Assembly: GCA_028386065.3 (NCBI GenBank)
Contig: JAKUCV010007537.1
Coordinates: forward strand, 264,383 to 328,382
Direction: 5' to 3'
DNA from: Turnera subulata
Lineage: Eukaryota > Streptophyta > Magnoliopsida > Malpighiales > Passifloraceae
DNA: 64,000 bases
Below, piece by piece: positions 34,605 through 45,468 of the stretch. Numbering within the stretch: position 1 is the first letter of the stretch; each line of letters starts with the position of its first letter. Under the pieces are notes generated by a model, which made no database searches, was not told the origin of the DNA, and was given only the letters and a program-made list of their open reading frames with translations. A program made the position numbers and the translations under genes.

Positions 34605-34747
34605 CCTCTCAGTCTTTCTATTCTGTTCCATTGAATTTTGTATTCCTGCCCTTCGGAATTGACAGATCAGTCTCTTGTTGACCTGTCCTTCCTTCCCTCT
34701 CTATTGTAACCTTTTATTTTGGTAATAAATTTCGATTAGCATAAAAA

Positions 34748-35210
34748 AACAAAATAAAGTTAATTTCTTCGACCAAAAAACAGTTAATTTGTAAGAGCTA
34801 TAACGATGCATCATGCATGTGGACATTCCTATAAAATCGGATTCCTCAATTTGGGAATTTGCTCGGTGTGTTGAGTAGTATAGTTCTGATAAAACTCCTA
34901 GTCTTACTAGATCGGCCCTTATCCTGGCACCTGTTTCTCGATCTACTTCTTGTTTTTATTTTTAATCTGATCTACTTTTTGTTTTTAATTATATTTTTAG
35001 AGCTATGCACCTTTGTTCCTCAATTTTTATTTTTTTATTTTTCTTTTTTACAACTTAGATATTATAACCGCATCAAAATAATACATATTACTTTACTTTT
35101 ATAATACATATTATTATATTTCCCCTGTTACAATTAGCCCCCTCGTTTTGCATTTAGTTAGATGCATGCTATCACTACAATACATATTATTATTGTTATT
35201 TTTGTCGAAA
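34748..35210. repeat. Right part of dispersed repeat copy 3 and a copy of the 18.2-kb repeat
   Basis: Bases 34764-34840 resume dispersed repeat copy 3 after the LINE. Bases 34830-35175 match 18230-18680. The stretch ends at the A (35210) just before the Helitron-like start. Only short open frames of low complexity are present. Confidence 0.7.
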
Positions 35211-35227
35211 TCTATAACTATACATTA

Positions 35228-35293
35228 AAGTTGGTGTATGGAGGCATTGGGATGTGCCACGTGGCATATCTCAAATCCTCCATACACCAACTT
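35228..35293. repeat. Near-perfect 66-bp hairpin with central G-box
   Basis: aagttggtgtatggagg (35228-35244) is exactly complementary to cctccatacaccaactt (35277-35293). The pairing continues inward with few mismatches to a central gccacgtggc, which contains the G-box core CACGTG. It lies at the 5' end of the Helitron-like element. Confidence 0.9.
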
Positions 35294-35404
35294 CAATGGA
35301 TTTCTTTTTTTTTCGAGTCAATGTATGGTTTTTTTTTTAACCTCAACTTTTTCTTGATAAGCAACTCCAAATGTGTATTACACTACTAATTTCTGCCCTG
35401 TTTC

Positions 35405-35690
35405 TTAGGGTAATTGCTTACGGACGCACGCGGTAAAAAACCTGTAAGGAATTACTTACGGATTAGTAACGGTTTCCTTACGGGAAGGCTGTAATTCCAT
35501 TTTCAATTACATTTAACTTTGTAGTTACGGATTGCTTACGGAATCGGCCGTAAGAAAAATTTTCTAACGGATTACTTACGGAACTGTCCGTAAGCAAATT
35601 TTCCTAACGGCTCACTTACCACCTAGCCGTAAGCAAAGTGTTAAACATAATACTTTCCAATTTCCTTACCGTTTCGCCGTAAGCAAATTG
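35405..35690. repeat. Left subterminal repeat array of the CACTA element
   Basis: About a dozen TTACGG or CCGTAA motifs, often as gcttacgga or ccgtaagcaa, in both orientations. Such clusters are the binding sites for CACTA transposase in the family; here they match the array at the other end. Confidence 0.85.
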
Positions 35691-35759
35691 TAAAGTATGT
35701 TTTAATTTTTTTTAATATTATTGGAACAGTAAATTTTACTCCGATTTAATTTTTTTCCC

Positions 35760-36990
35760 TCCCTCTAAAAAATTCTGTCCCTCCCAATTTCACCAAAATC
35801 TCCCAAATTGCTTCCCGATCGAGCTCGTTTTCCCTCTTCCAAAATTTCACTCCCTCCCTCTTCCAAAATTTCACTCCTTCTCTCCTTCCCTCTTCCAGTA
35901 TCTGCTAAAGCTCTGGGTTCCCTACAGTCTATAGTTTTATGCCTCGCCTCTTCTTCGCCGTCTGCTTTGAGAAGATTCGCTTCCACGCCCGCTTCCCCTC
36001 CGCCCTCAAATCATCCCTCCTCCGCACCAACTCGACAACCTCCGCTCCTAGATCGAGTCCCTCGACTCCTCCCTCTCAGACCGGATTGGAGTTGGATCGT
36101 ATCGCTTATTCCAGTGGAGTACGTGCCGCTATTTCCTCTTACATTTGTATTAGGTACTGGCCTCCATTTTGTTTGTCTCTTATGTAGTGAATGCTATTCG
36201 TTTCTCTGTTTATTAATATAATTTGTAGATCTGAATTGTAATTTCTAGATAAGTTTTCCACGAGTGGACTCCTGTATCTGATTAGCTACTAGCAACTGGA
36301 TTTCGTAGGAATGTGTTCCTTTAGTGGTACACCATGTGTTTGGTGAAATGTCAAAGAAAATAGAGTTAGTTCAGGCAGCAATTTTGTGTTCTTTTAGTGG
36401 TTGTTTTTTAGCTAATTCTGCTGATCGATGATGAAACTTCCAAATCTTGACTGTCTTTTGGCGTCTTGAGATCGAATCTCAGAACATATATAACATTCCT
36501 CTTTAGTTTATTTGCTCTCTCAAACTTGGGGTTGTTCAAGTTAACTAAAATTAGAAGCTCCATTCTGGGACCATTAGAGCTTAAGATACATGAATTTGGC
36601 AATAGAATTGCGACCAAAGAATCCAAAGTTAATTAGTCATGAAGTTGAAAGGTACGAGAGGAAATTATCAGCTCATAATTAATATAGATGAAGTATGCAA
36701 AATATAAAGATTGAAAGATGAAACAGATCCTGCAACTATGTATAATACAGCCACATATAGGAAATCATGCTTGTAGTTTCTTTGTTTTTTCAATTGATTA
36801 TGCAATAAAAACATGATTGATGAGACAACTGCTTGTATGAACTTTCAGGTATACTTCAATGTGGATAACTCTTCAGTGAATTACTGGCTGCGGTTATTAG
36901 TTAGAGAATGGGCACAGTTCTGCATCTTTCTGTATATTGGGTATGTATCAATTACCAATCATTTGAGGATGAGGCCCAACCAAGATTTTT
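35760..36990 (+). other. Exon-like DNA inside the CACTA element, not recognised
   Basis: A C/T-rich leader (35760-35900) precedes an open frame (35939-36187) and, after AT-rich intron-like DNA, a second open stretch (36850-36947) behind an acceptor (ctttcag) with a donor-like gtatgt near 36941. This looks like the first exons of a gene, perhaps a second captured gene. I could not assign the protein. Confidence 0.35.
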
Positions 36991-37690
36991 ACTAGTCACC
37001 TATGAGTGGAAGGATGACAAGAAACTTCCATCCTTTGTTTGCCTCCAAGCCAATTCTATCTAACAGCTTTCTCAAACCCATTTTCTTTTACCAAGCAGCT
37101 GAACTTTCAGGTCACAAGATCTTATTGTAAAAGCCTGCAATGAAAAGGCTGACACTCACTACCGTCTCTTAGAACATCGTATTGATACTTGCCTTCTAGC
37201 GAATATGTTCCATCTGTTTTGATGATCCTTGATTAAGAAGAGGTTTAGAGGGATGATTTAACAGCCACTCCTTGCTAGAGAAGACTTTGTTTCGTTGCTT
37301 GCAGATTGTAATCTGTCTTCTATTTTCTAATAAAGCTGTCATTTTCTGCAGGAACAAGAGCTTTTTTTTGTGCTAGAGCAAATACAGCCAAATTGGAGAC
37401 GTCGAAAATGGCCACCCACGTCTAGTTTTGGTGCAAGATAGGTGCAACTGCGACTTAAATTTTGATTTACACATACAGGAAATCCATTAAACGTGTTTTT
37501 ACTTGATCTTTCACCAAGTAAGATCAATGCATTAAACGTGTTTTATATCCAGTATACATTGAACTTATAATTTAATTGTTACGCACCAGCGCCTTCCTGA
37601 CATTTTGGGGTTTATTTATGACTTGAGTTAATGCATCCTGTGCAACATATCAAAGCTCCATGATCTAATATATCTTGCCTCCTACCTCAG

Positions 37691-38731
37691 GTTTTCAGTT
37701 AAGAGCGACCGCAGATGGTGCTGCACCTATCTTCTTGATGCAACGGATCCCTTGTTTGTTGAGATTGGAAAAGCATTCATGGAGCAGCAAATTAGAGGTG
37801 CATTTGTCTGGGTTCCAAAGGCTAATTCAGATATTCTTCTATTCTGAACATATAATCAAGTAGTAAACTTTTTCTGATGTTGACAACTATTTTTGGTCCA
37901 GAGTATGGAATCACAGGGCACATATACAATTGGTACGATATTTTACTATTTCCTACTTTTAAACTGTCTTCCAATTAGTTATATTATCTGGACATGCAGC
38001 AAGAATTAACACAGTTTAACCATCTGTCCTTTGTATTCTTGTGTTGTATTTCCCTCTCTTTCTCTTCCCCTGAGTTTTGGATTGTCATACTGGCAACTAC
38101 AGCTCTAAATGGGCTTCTGCACTTGTTTATTTCCTCTAAGTGTCTCTCTAATTACTTTTGAATCATTTCAGTGACACTTTTGATGAGAATACTCCGCCAG
38201 TTGATGACCCAGAGTACATTTCCTCATTAGGAGCAGCAATCTATAAGGGAATGCAAACTGGCGATGGTGATGCTGTTTGGCTGATGCAGGTGAAGGAGTG
38301 ATGCATTTCAAATTTAAGTTCAAAGCTATAGGTTTCATTTTATTAGGCTTCACCTGCATTCCTGTTGAACTTGACGCTGATTGAGCATGTTTTTATGTTT
38401 GAGTTCTTTTTCTTCTATATGGCCTTCCTCACGTTGCATTCTTATCTCTATTGATTTTTACTATGCAGGAGTGGTTGTTTTCATATGATCCTTTTTGGAG
38501 ACCAGCACAAATGAAGGTTATCATTTCCTCACGTTTTCATATGTTTTCATATGTTTGCTTTACTTGTGCCTTCTGTTTTAAGTTTTCCTCTTGGATGCAT
38601 TTTTCATTTATTGTTTTAACATCTACAGGTGCATGCTGCATAACTTTGCGGGAAACGTGGAGATGTATGGTTATTTGGATTCAATTGCTTCTGGACCGAT
38701 TGAAGCTCGCATAAGCGATAACTCAACAATG
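37691..38731 (+). pseudogene. Captured exons of alpha-N-acetylglucosaminidase (NAGLU)
   Basis: Five exons with GT-AG borders read the middle of plant NAGLU, the lysosomal/vacuolar glycoside hydrolase of family GH89. They are 37691-37797 ([19 protein letters not shown]), 37902-37932 (YGITGHIYN), 38172-38289 ([20 protein letters not shown] ... AVWLMQ), 38469-38516 (WLFSYDPFWRPAQMK) and 38629-about 38731 ([20 protein letters not shown]). The first four join in phase without stops. Between the fourth and fifth the reading phase breaks, and the family segment ending in PYIW is missing, so an exon was lost. N-terminal and C-terminal parts are absent. Retained introns show DNA-level capture by the CACTA element. 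Confidence 0.88.
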
Positions 38732-39179
38732 GCAAGATTACTCTTTCAAAGTTTGCTTAATCCATCAAGTGGCCTATGAACTCCGAGCTCTATTGCTCTA
38801 TAAAACACTATAGCGTGGAATATTAGCGTGGAATATTAACTTCAATGACGCAAAGAAATTGCTTCGAAGAACAATTCTGCAGGTTCTCACCAATCAACAC
38901 ATTGATTTATTAACTTGTATTATTATGTTGTATTTGTGGCTTTACGTTTTATTTCGTTAAGGCAAGGAACTTGGTGCCTGCATGTATTTGTGTTGAGAAT
39001 TTCAAATTATTTAGAACAATGTCAGATTGTATGTTGGCTTTGATTAATTAAGGTGTTGAATGTTTGCATTTATTCTATGTTTGCATTTTTTGTGTTGTTT
39101 CTGGGTTTTTGGGTTTTCTGGGTTCATGCATTTTTGGGTTTCTGGGTTTCTGGGTTCATGCGTTTATTTTTTTTAAAAT

Positions 39180-39540
39180 TTATTTATTTTTACTTACGGG
39201 ATACTTACGGATTTGTTACCACAAATGATTGTAAGTAGAGTTCTTTCTTACCGATTACTTACCGTTTCCTTACGGAAATATGTATCCACGAATGGGGCCC
39301 ACTGATTGTCTTGTTAAGGAATACTTACCATTTCCTTACGGGTAAACGCCGTAAGGAACGCTTTCTTACCGTGTACTTACAGAATCCTTACGGATTGCAA
39401 TTTACTTACGAACGGTTTGCTTACGGACGGTGCCCTTAAGGAAACGGAAAACAAATGGTAAGAAACTTTTCCCGTAAGGAATTCGTAAGGAATAGGTAAG
39501 AAAACATGTTTTTCTTACCGATTGCTTACGAGAGGCTGTC
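39180..39540. repeat. Right subterminal repeat array of the CACTA element
   Basis: Dense cttacgg, cttaccg and ccgtaagga motifs in both orientations mirror those at 35405-35690. The array stops shortly before the right inverted repeat at 39546-39568. Confidence 0.85.
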
Positions 39541-39571
39541 CAAAAAAACAGGCCAGAAATTGGTAGTGTTA

Positions 39572-40125
39572 GCTGGTTCATTTTGTTTCTCCTAAACAAA
39601 ATAAAAAGTGGGTGAGAAGTGCCCCGCCACCGTTATAAAAATTAAGAAAATGTTACATTAATTCAAGCGAATACATATGGCATGCCTTTCCAAATAACAT
39701 CAGCAACTTCCATTGTTCAAGACAAATAGAATTCAGTTGACCCTGGAAATATATAAAAGTGCCAAAAGTATTATGTATGAACACTTAATAATATAATTAC
39801 TACCCACAAATTATTAAAAAGGAAGAAGGTCGGCATGATCTGATTTAATCTTAAAAAAAATTAGTATGAAATTTTTTCCTTGATTTAGTTCAGTTTACGT
39901 TTTTTTTTATTTTAAAAAAATAAATAATGTTCTTTGTATAGTATTATTGTTTTAACTACATATCAATATTAATAATTATACTTCAAATAATTCTATTTTA
40001 TTAACATCTACCGCCCAAAACAAAAAATGGGTTGCAACTTTTCTAACATTGAAAGTTAATATTAATACTACCAAATTATATAAAAATATAAATTACAAAG
40101 CCCCGAAGCAAAGCCAGGGCTTTGG
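39572..40125. other. Right arm of the Helitron-like element
   Basis: AT-rich non-coding DNA between the CACTA element and the terminal hairpin. No gene is seen. Confidence 0.5.
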
Positions 40126-40372
40126 CTAGTTACATATTATTATTGTTTTTGGTTTTGAGGTTAATACATATCATTATCCCCAGAAAGTGGCATCATTTTC
40201 TTTCTACTTCCTTGATACGCGCCTGTCCTCCTTTTTGTTGAGTTGTGGATGCTAACCTGCGGGCTTGATTTGCTGCTACCCCACCACATACACGTTTCTC
40301 TCACTCTTTTTTTTTTTTTCAGTCAGAAATATAGAAATTTATATTAATATAAACTTTTTTTTGAACATCATA

Positions 40373-40840
40373 TTAATATAAACTTTGTATTACAGATACA
40401 ACACAACTAGCAGACATTAGACCTGACATAGCACTAACAAAGAGTAAAATAGCTAAAAATAGACCGGCAAACACTTGACATACAATAACAACCATACAAA
40501 CAAACACTTGACCCACATAAGGTAAGATAAAACACATTCGCCAGTACCCACAGTAAAGTACATAATAAAACATATACTTGAGATTTGATCTATGAAGATC
40601 CAGCTCCTCTCGGAAAGCATCGAGGAAGAAAATCATCAACCGATCTCTCACAAATTTAAAACAAGCTGAAAAAAACCACATAAAATGGAGATTGGGATTC
40701 GACAAGGAATCCTCACACCAGCCCGAATACACATCAAAATCCACCCAACCCGGGTCAAGCTCATCGTCATCACCATCTCCATTGTCGTCGCCGGAGCCGG
40801 GGTCGTTGCCATCACCGGAGTCGGACGCCATAACCATCAT
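40373..40840 (-). CDS. Hypothetical protein, acidic then hydrophobic (weak)
   Basis: An open frame on the minus strand; the first ATG pair reads MMVMASDSGDGNDP, giving about 155 residues. An Asp/Gly-rich acidic segment follows, then a mixed region (GWVDFDVYSGWCEDSLS), and the last 60 residues form two or three hydrophobic stretches suited to membrane segments. I recognise no family. C/T-rich leader-like DNA lies upstream (40,900-41,210), but no splice or promoter evidence decides the case. It could be chance. Confidence 0.3.
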   Translation of the reverse strand: MMVMASDSGDGNDPGSGDDNGDGDDDELDPGWVDFDVYSGWCEDSLSNPNLHFMWFFSACFKFVRDRLMIFFLDAFREELDLHRSNLKYMFYYVLYCGYWRMCFILPYVGQVFVCMVVIVCQVFAGLFLAILLFVSAMSGLMSASCVVSVIQSLY

Positions 40841-40959
40841 TGCTTGAAGCTTGAGGAGACGATGGGGCAAAGCTAAGATGGCAAAGCTAGCTAACAACTC
40901 CTTAAGTCCAAGAAAGATCAAGGAGACTAAAAGAAGAAGATTGAACTTCACTAAAATTT

Positions 40960-42280
40960 TGGCTTAAACACTAGATCGAAAAAGAGTGTTTGAATTTTGA
41001 AATTTTGAAAAAGACGTTGAGAGAGAAAGGGATGCTCGATGAGGGTGGGCAATTTGAAATTTTGGCTCTCACTCTCTTTACTCTTCCATTCTATCATCAT
41101 TTTATCTCTATTTGGTCTCATAACTCTTCTCTCCTCATCTTGTCATCTCCTTTCATATCCTCCCAACAGTGCTTCTCCCTCCTCACCTACTCCTCTTCCT
41201 TACAAGCTGCACTAAGAGGAGGATAAATAAGGCCACATAGTGAACCATGTTTAGCATGATTGTTCTCTAATTTTTCATTTCTTCACAATTTCTTACAAAA
41301 CAATCTCTTAAAGGCAGTCTACAATCCGTTGTCCCTTGATTGACAATCATTAGCCTACAAGTGCAATCCATTGTCCCCTGATACACAGTCATCTATTCTA
41401 CACTGTCATCTATTCTCTAGACAATCCATGGTCGGATTTCCACTGCTTACACAATTTTTACCACACAAAACAATTCCCTTAGCATGGAGTAAAGAACATC
41501 CAAAAACAAAAACAAAGAACATAGATATAAGGATTTGAGCACACACCGAAGAACACAAATAGAGAATCTCACATATTAAAAACCATAAATAAGTCAAACA
41601 TATTCAGTATTGAGAAATAAGTTGATTTGAGCTCACACACAAAAAACTCTCTTATTTATTGCTTAATTCTCTGTGTATGCAGCAGAGCATGGTGTGCATT
41701 CCTTCGCCGCCACTTTTTAGAATTTGGTGCAGTAGGTTTAGTGCTGTTCCCTTACCTTAGAAGAATCCGTCGGTTTCCATTATATAACCCACCATGATTA
41801 AATGATTCTTTTGTCCCTTCATTTCCTGTGGTTAAATTTGTATTTCCATCATATAATCCACTCTTTGTCCCTTCATTTTTTATGGTTAAATTTATGTTTT
41901 TAAAATATTAGATTCTTAAATTCATTTCGGTGGATGCGGAGGGCCGACCTGAATTGTTGTTTTATTATTTCTCTAAAGTTTTTTCGGTGTGCTTCCATTT
42001 GTAACATGCAACTTTGGGTAACTAGAATAAGATATATTGTTGCGCTTCTTTGGAGAAGACATCCGAGCCATGGCAGCTAACCATCCTGAATCATAAGCAA
42101 AAAAGAAAAGCATAAGAGTTCTGACCCTCACTTCCATTATATTATATCCCACCACATGATTAAATAAAGTATTTCTTGTGTAGAGGGTCTGTATTAACAA
42201 ATTATCGTGATATGAATGCCTTTATGATTTTAAAATTGTTCCAATACTTATCACAATAATTATAGCTTAAATACTTAAAT
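40960..42280. other. Intergenic, no gene supported
   Basis: Contains a short repeated caatc(c/a)attgtccc motif (41325-41425) and two similar ccaccatgattaaa stretches (41790, 42150). The open frames are short and featureless. Confidence 0.45.
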
Positions 42281-42284
42281 CGTC

Positions 42285-42455
42285 CTTGTACATGTCTCTT
42301 TCCTTCCTCCAGTCCGTAAGTGATAATTACATTGAGCAATTTTGATAAGTTTGGTCCTCTATCCAATGTCCCCAAATTTTTATTTGGAAGCAGCTGATCT
42401 GACACACAAAAATTTTGTTAGATTATGATTCCAACATAAAATTGGCCTTAACTGC
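42285..42455. repeat. Direct repeat, left copy (partner 44366-44542)
   Basis: ccttgtacatgtctctttcc, ttgagcaattttgataagtt, cctctatccaat and aattttgttagattatga occur in the same order and spacing at 44366-44542. The two copies enclose a LINE fragment and lie about 2.08 kb apart. Confidence 0.88.
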
Positions 42456-43076
42456 CCGAATAACCGTAATGATCCGAAGGCTCACGATTCACTGGACTAG
42501 GTGCCACCATTAGGTAGGAAATTAAAATTGATCAATACAAAGATCATATGCATTCAAATTAAAGTAAGGAGAGGAAAATTATCAAATCAAACAAGTACAT
42601 AGGTACTTAATCCTAATAATTACTTAGGAATTAGTCCCAACCCTCATATAGCATTGTTGAATTTAATAATGAAATGGTGTGTATGAAGCATCAAACAAAA
42701 AGATAATTAAATGTTTGACCTGTATTAACGTTAAAAAATGTTTGGGCCTCCACCTTCTTTTCATATTGTTTTACTGTGGCGGCCAGGAAGCTTGAGCTCT
42801 TTCCTTCTTCCATTTGATTCACACTAAGAATTGGAAAATGTAATATGATTCGTACGAGAACAGCAGCAAATAGAAAATTGTGGAAAACCCCAATTAAATG
42901 GATGTCGTGGAAAACGCAACTTGTTACAATTAACGAAATACTTCCTCCTCTTCAAATGTTCAATTTTCCTTGAATGCTTGATGACAACACTGTTAGGTCT
43001 ATGTAGCTAAGATCACTTGGGGTTTCTTTGTTGGTGGATGATGATTAGACAACTAAATATACAAAAAGAAATATAG

Positions 43077-44357
43077 ATGCATAATAACCGACCTCCGGTT
43101 CAAAAGATGTCATTGAGAAGGTATATGTCATTAAAAAGAAGGTATAAGGCAGGTCAGCCGCTGTCTCGTATTCTATTTTTGTCTATGTTATGGTGTTATT
43201 TGCTGAAGCAGATATTGGACAAATTGCAATCATCAAGTCTTATTTGTCTCTGTTTTTGTGATTATTCTGGCCAAAAAGTTATGTTGATCCAGTGGTGTCT
43301 AATCGGTTAATGGAAGGGTGGGAAGATAGACTTATATTTCATTGTTTGAGAAAGTGAAGCAACGTGCTCACAATGCAAATGGTGCACTTACCAAGTTCCA
43401 TCCTCACATCTTTGGAACAACACTGTCAGGCTTTTGTTTGGGGCTCTTCCTCTGATCATTGTAGACCTACTTTAACTTCGTGGGATTTGCTTTGTTCCCC
43501 GAAGATACGGTGGTTTCAGAGAAGAAAACTCAACTTTATTAGCCAAGCTCGAATGGGGCTTTCTTAATAAACCAAAAGCTTTGTGGGTTAAGGTGTTATC
43601 AAGCAAGTATCTGCGTGATGATCAGACTGTACATGATTCATACATTGTTCAAATCAGACTGTACATGATTCATTACATCGTTCAAATGTTTCTTCTTTAT
43701 GGAGGGGCATTGCAAGGAACTGGAGTGTTATTTGCAATGGTTCGAAATGGTGTATTGGTAATGGTTTTAGGATTTAATTTTGGCTGGATTTACGGGTTGC
43801 AGATACAGGTTCTCTTATCCATTTTGTGGCATGTCCTATTTTGCAGACAGATTTGGATCGAACTATGGTCAAGTTTGTGGCTTCTATTGGGATTGGGGGA
43901 GTTCTCAGCGTTTCCTGCCCATTGGCGTTTGTCTACGTATTACCAGAATTGAACCATCAAACCCCAAAGCGGGTTTTGATGATATCTTTTGGAAATTTTC
44001 TGTTCCTGGCCGGTTTACGACTTAGTATGTCCAATGCATTCAGCAGGGTGTAGTAATTTTTGGTCCTTGGTGTGGAAATGATGTGGCCCTCAACGCATCC
44101 TTATGTTTTTGTGGCTAGCTTCTAATGATTTTCTGCTCAACAATTCTCGCCGATTTCGGTGCCATATGTGTCCTTCGATGACATGTGCCTGTTGCTTTTA
44201 TCCTGATGAATCGATACTTCATGTATTGCTTGATTGTTTGGTCATTCGGGATTTTTGGCAAGCCATGCAGCCTCATTTGCCGACTGGGTTCTTTCACATT
44301 GTTAATGTTAAGATATGGATGCAGATGAATCTCTTGTTTCTTATTATATTTTTGTAG
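43077..44357 (+). pseudogene. 5'-truncated LINE ORF2 fragment (RT tail and zf-RVT)
   Basis: Pieces in shifting frames follow the order of the LINE ORF2 C-terminus: VLFAEADIGQIAIIKSYLSL after the RT active site, LPSSILTSLEQHCQAFVWGS with WDLLCSPK, then WVKVLSSKYLRDD, then the zf-RVT segment FRCHMCPSMTCACCFYPDES with HVLLDC. The endonuclease, the RT active site, and any poly(A) or target duplication were not found. It differs from the 30.9-34.6 kb LINE, so it is from another lineage. Confidence 0.85.
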
Positions 44358-44365
44358 GCATTCCT

Positions 44366-44542
44366 TGTACATGTCTCTTTACTTCCTCCAATCCAATTTG
44401 AACGTATGTGATATTTATATTGAGCAATTTTGATAAGTTTTGTCCTCTATCCAATCTCACCAATTTTTTTTTTTTTTAAGTAGCTGATCTGACGCACGAA
44501 AATTTTGTTAGATTATGAGCACCAACATAAAATGGGTCTTAA
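44366..44542. repeat. Direct repeat, right copy (partner 42285-42455)
   Basis: Diverged copy of the left repeat with a long T run at 44464-44478. It lies directly between the LINE fragment and the start of the duplicated F-box unit. Confidence 0.88.
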
Positions 44543-44627
44543 CTAATATACAATTGAATCTTTTGGTGCATAAGGCGGTTAGAAGTTCAAAGTTTTGGGC
44601 ATCAAGGCTTCTCTAGTTGGAGGACTC

Positions 44628-44635
44628 TATAAAAG
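44628..44635 (+). promoter_or_regulatory. TATA box of F-box gene copy 2
   Basis: TATAAAAG in the same context as 23480. The non-coding leader after it has small indels between copies, but the splice donor is conserved. Confidence 0.7.
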
Positions 44636-44717
44636 AGATATAACGAGAGAAAAAACCGCAATTCTAAGTGGGAAATCAAACCGACCTACAGCAATTGAGA
44701 GGAGCCTCAACTCACAG

Positions 44718-45424
44718 GTAACGTTTACAAATCGGATTCTATTAGTCACGCATTCTTTTAACAACTATTAGTTAGGTCTTGATTGAATCTATGAGTGACC
44801 GATTTATACAGTACAAAACTAACTAAAGAGGATGCTATTTTTATATGTACCATCTACACTACACTTTAATTTATCTTTGTTGATCACTATTAGTTAGGTC
44901 TTGATTGAATCTATGCCTGACGATTTATAAACCTACGTACGGTATAAAAGCTAACTATTCCCCTTAATTGCCTGACGATTTATAAACCTACGTACGGTAT
45001 AAAAGCTAACTATTCCCCTTAATTGCCCTTGATCTTGCTCTCTTTGATTACTTTTTCCCGTGTTGGAGGCATAATAATAATAGTAATAATAATAATATTA
45101 TTACTTTTAGATCTTGCTTCCAAGTCTATGTAGGTTTGGGGATTTGTTGGGAGTTGGTCATGCAAGATTATAAGCTGGGATTCGCGTTTGGCATAACCAT
45201 GAAATAAACAATATCTTGCTGTGGAGCTGAATTTAGCTGCGTAGTTGGCTGGAGATTTTTACATGTTAAGTTTTAACAAGTTAATTTTCTTACAATTTTC
45301 ATAACCTATGTTTAAAACTCCTACCGACATAAACACGCTCATTGCCATCAAATTATTACATAACATTTGTTTTTTTTTTCCTTAATAAGCAATTGTAATA
45401 GTTTTACCTCAAAACTATTCTCAG
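44718..45424 (+). other. 5'-UTR intron of F-box gene copy 2
   Basis: Donor cacag|gtaacg and acceptor ctcag|gcttgg bracket a 707-bp intron, shorter than the 825 bp of copy 1 mainly through deletions in AT-rich DNA. Confidence 0.75.
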
Positions 45425-45468
45425 GCTTGGTGGACGTTTTCAACTAAAACACGACGACACAAGTGGTG

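Larger units (their letters stand above)
28229..34747 (+). mobile_element. Full-length L1-type LINE, inactivated
   Basis: A 6.5-kb insert flanked by the 16-bp target duplication aacaaaataaagttaa at 28213-28228 and 34748-34763. It ends in a short A run just after aataaatttcgattagca, which includes an AATAAA signal. It encodes ORF1 (28378-30856) and ORF2 (30907-34604) in the same order as plant L1-type elements. It sits within a copy of the dispersed repeat, so intact repeat copies serve as empty sites. Several stops and frameshifts, and changed catalytic residues, show it can no longer move by itself. Confidence 0.92.
35381..39568. mobile_element. Non-autonomous CACTA (En/Spm) element carrying captured gene exons
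   Basis: The ends are CACTACTAATTTCTGCCCTG (left) and the complement of cactaccaatttctggcctg (right), about 23 bp of inverted repeat with two mismatches. The target duplication is the 3-bp TTA (35378-35380 and 39569-39571) typical of CACTA elements. Subterminal regions are packed with TTACGG/CCGTAA motifs. No transposase is seen in the 4,188 bp. The interior instead holds exons of an alpha-N-acetylglucosaminidase gene and some unrecognised exon-like DNA. Confidence 0.93.
35211..40129 (+). mobile_element. Helitron-like element with a nested CACTA element
   Basis: The segment starts TCTATAACTATACATTAAAG, the plant Helitron 5' style (TC followed by a TATA-rich stretch and ATTAAAAGT-like bases). 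It ends in CTAG after a GC-rich hairpin (aaagccc cgaagcaaagcca gggcttt ggCTAG). It sits between A (35210) and T (40130), the standard Helitron target. Without the CACTA insert the element would be about 730 bp and non-coding, so it is non-autonomous. No Rep/helicase is present. The ends are short, so the pairing of 5' and 3' ends is inference. Confidence 0.62.

Noticed and set aside
35378..35390. Possibility that the CACTA ends are chance
   Set aside because: Inverted ends, TTA duplication and matching subterminal arrays at both ends together exclude chance.
40685..40876. Plus-strand open frame over the acidic segment
   Set aside because: It is the complement of the Asp/Gly-rich codons on the minus strand, so a shadow frame.
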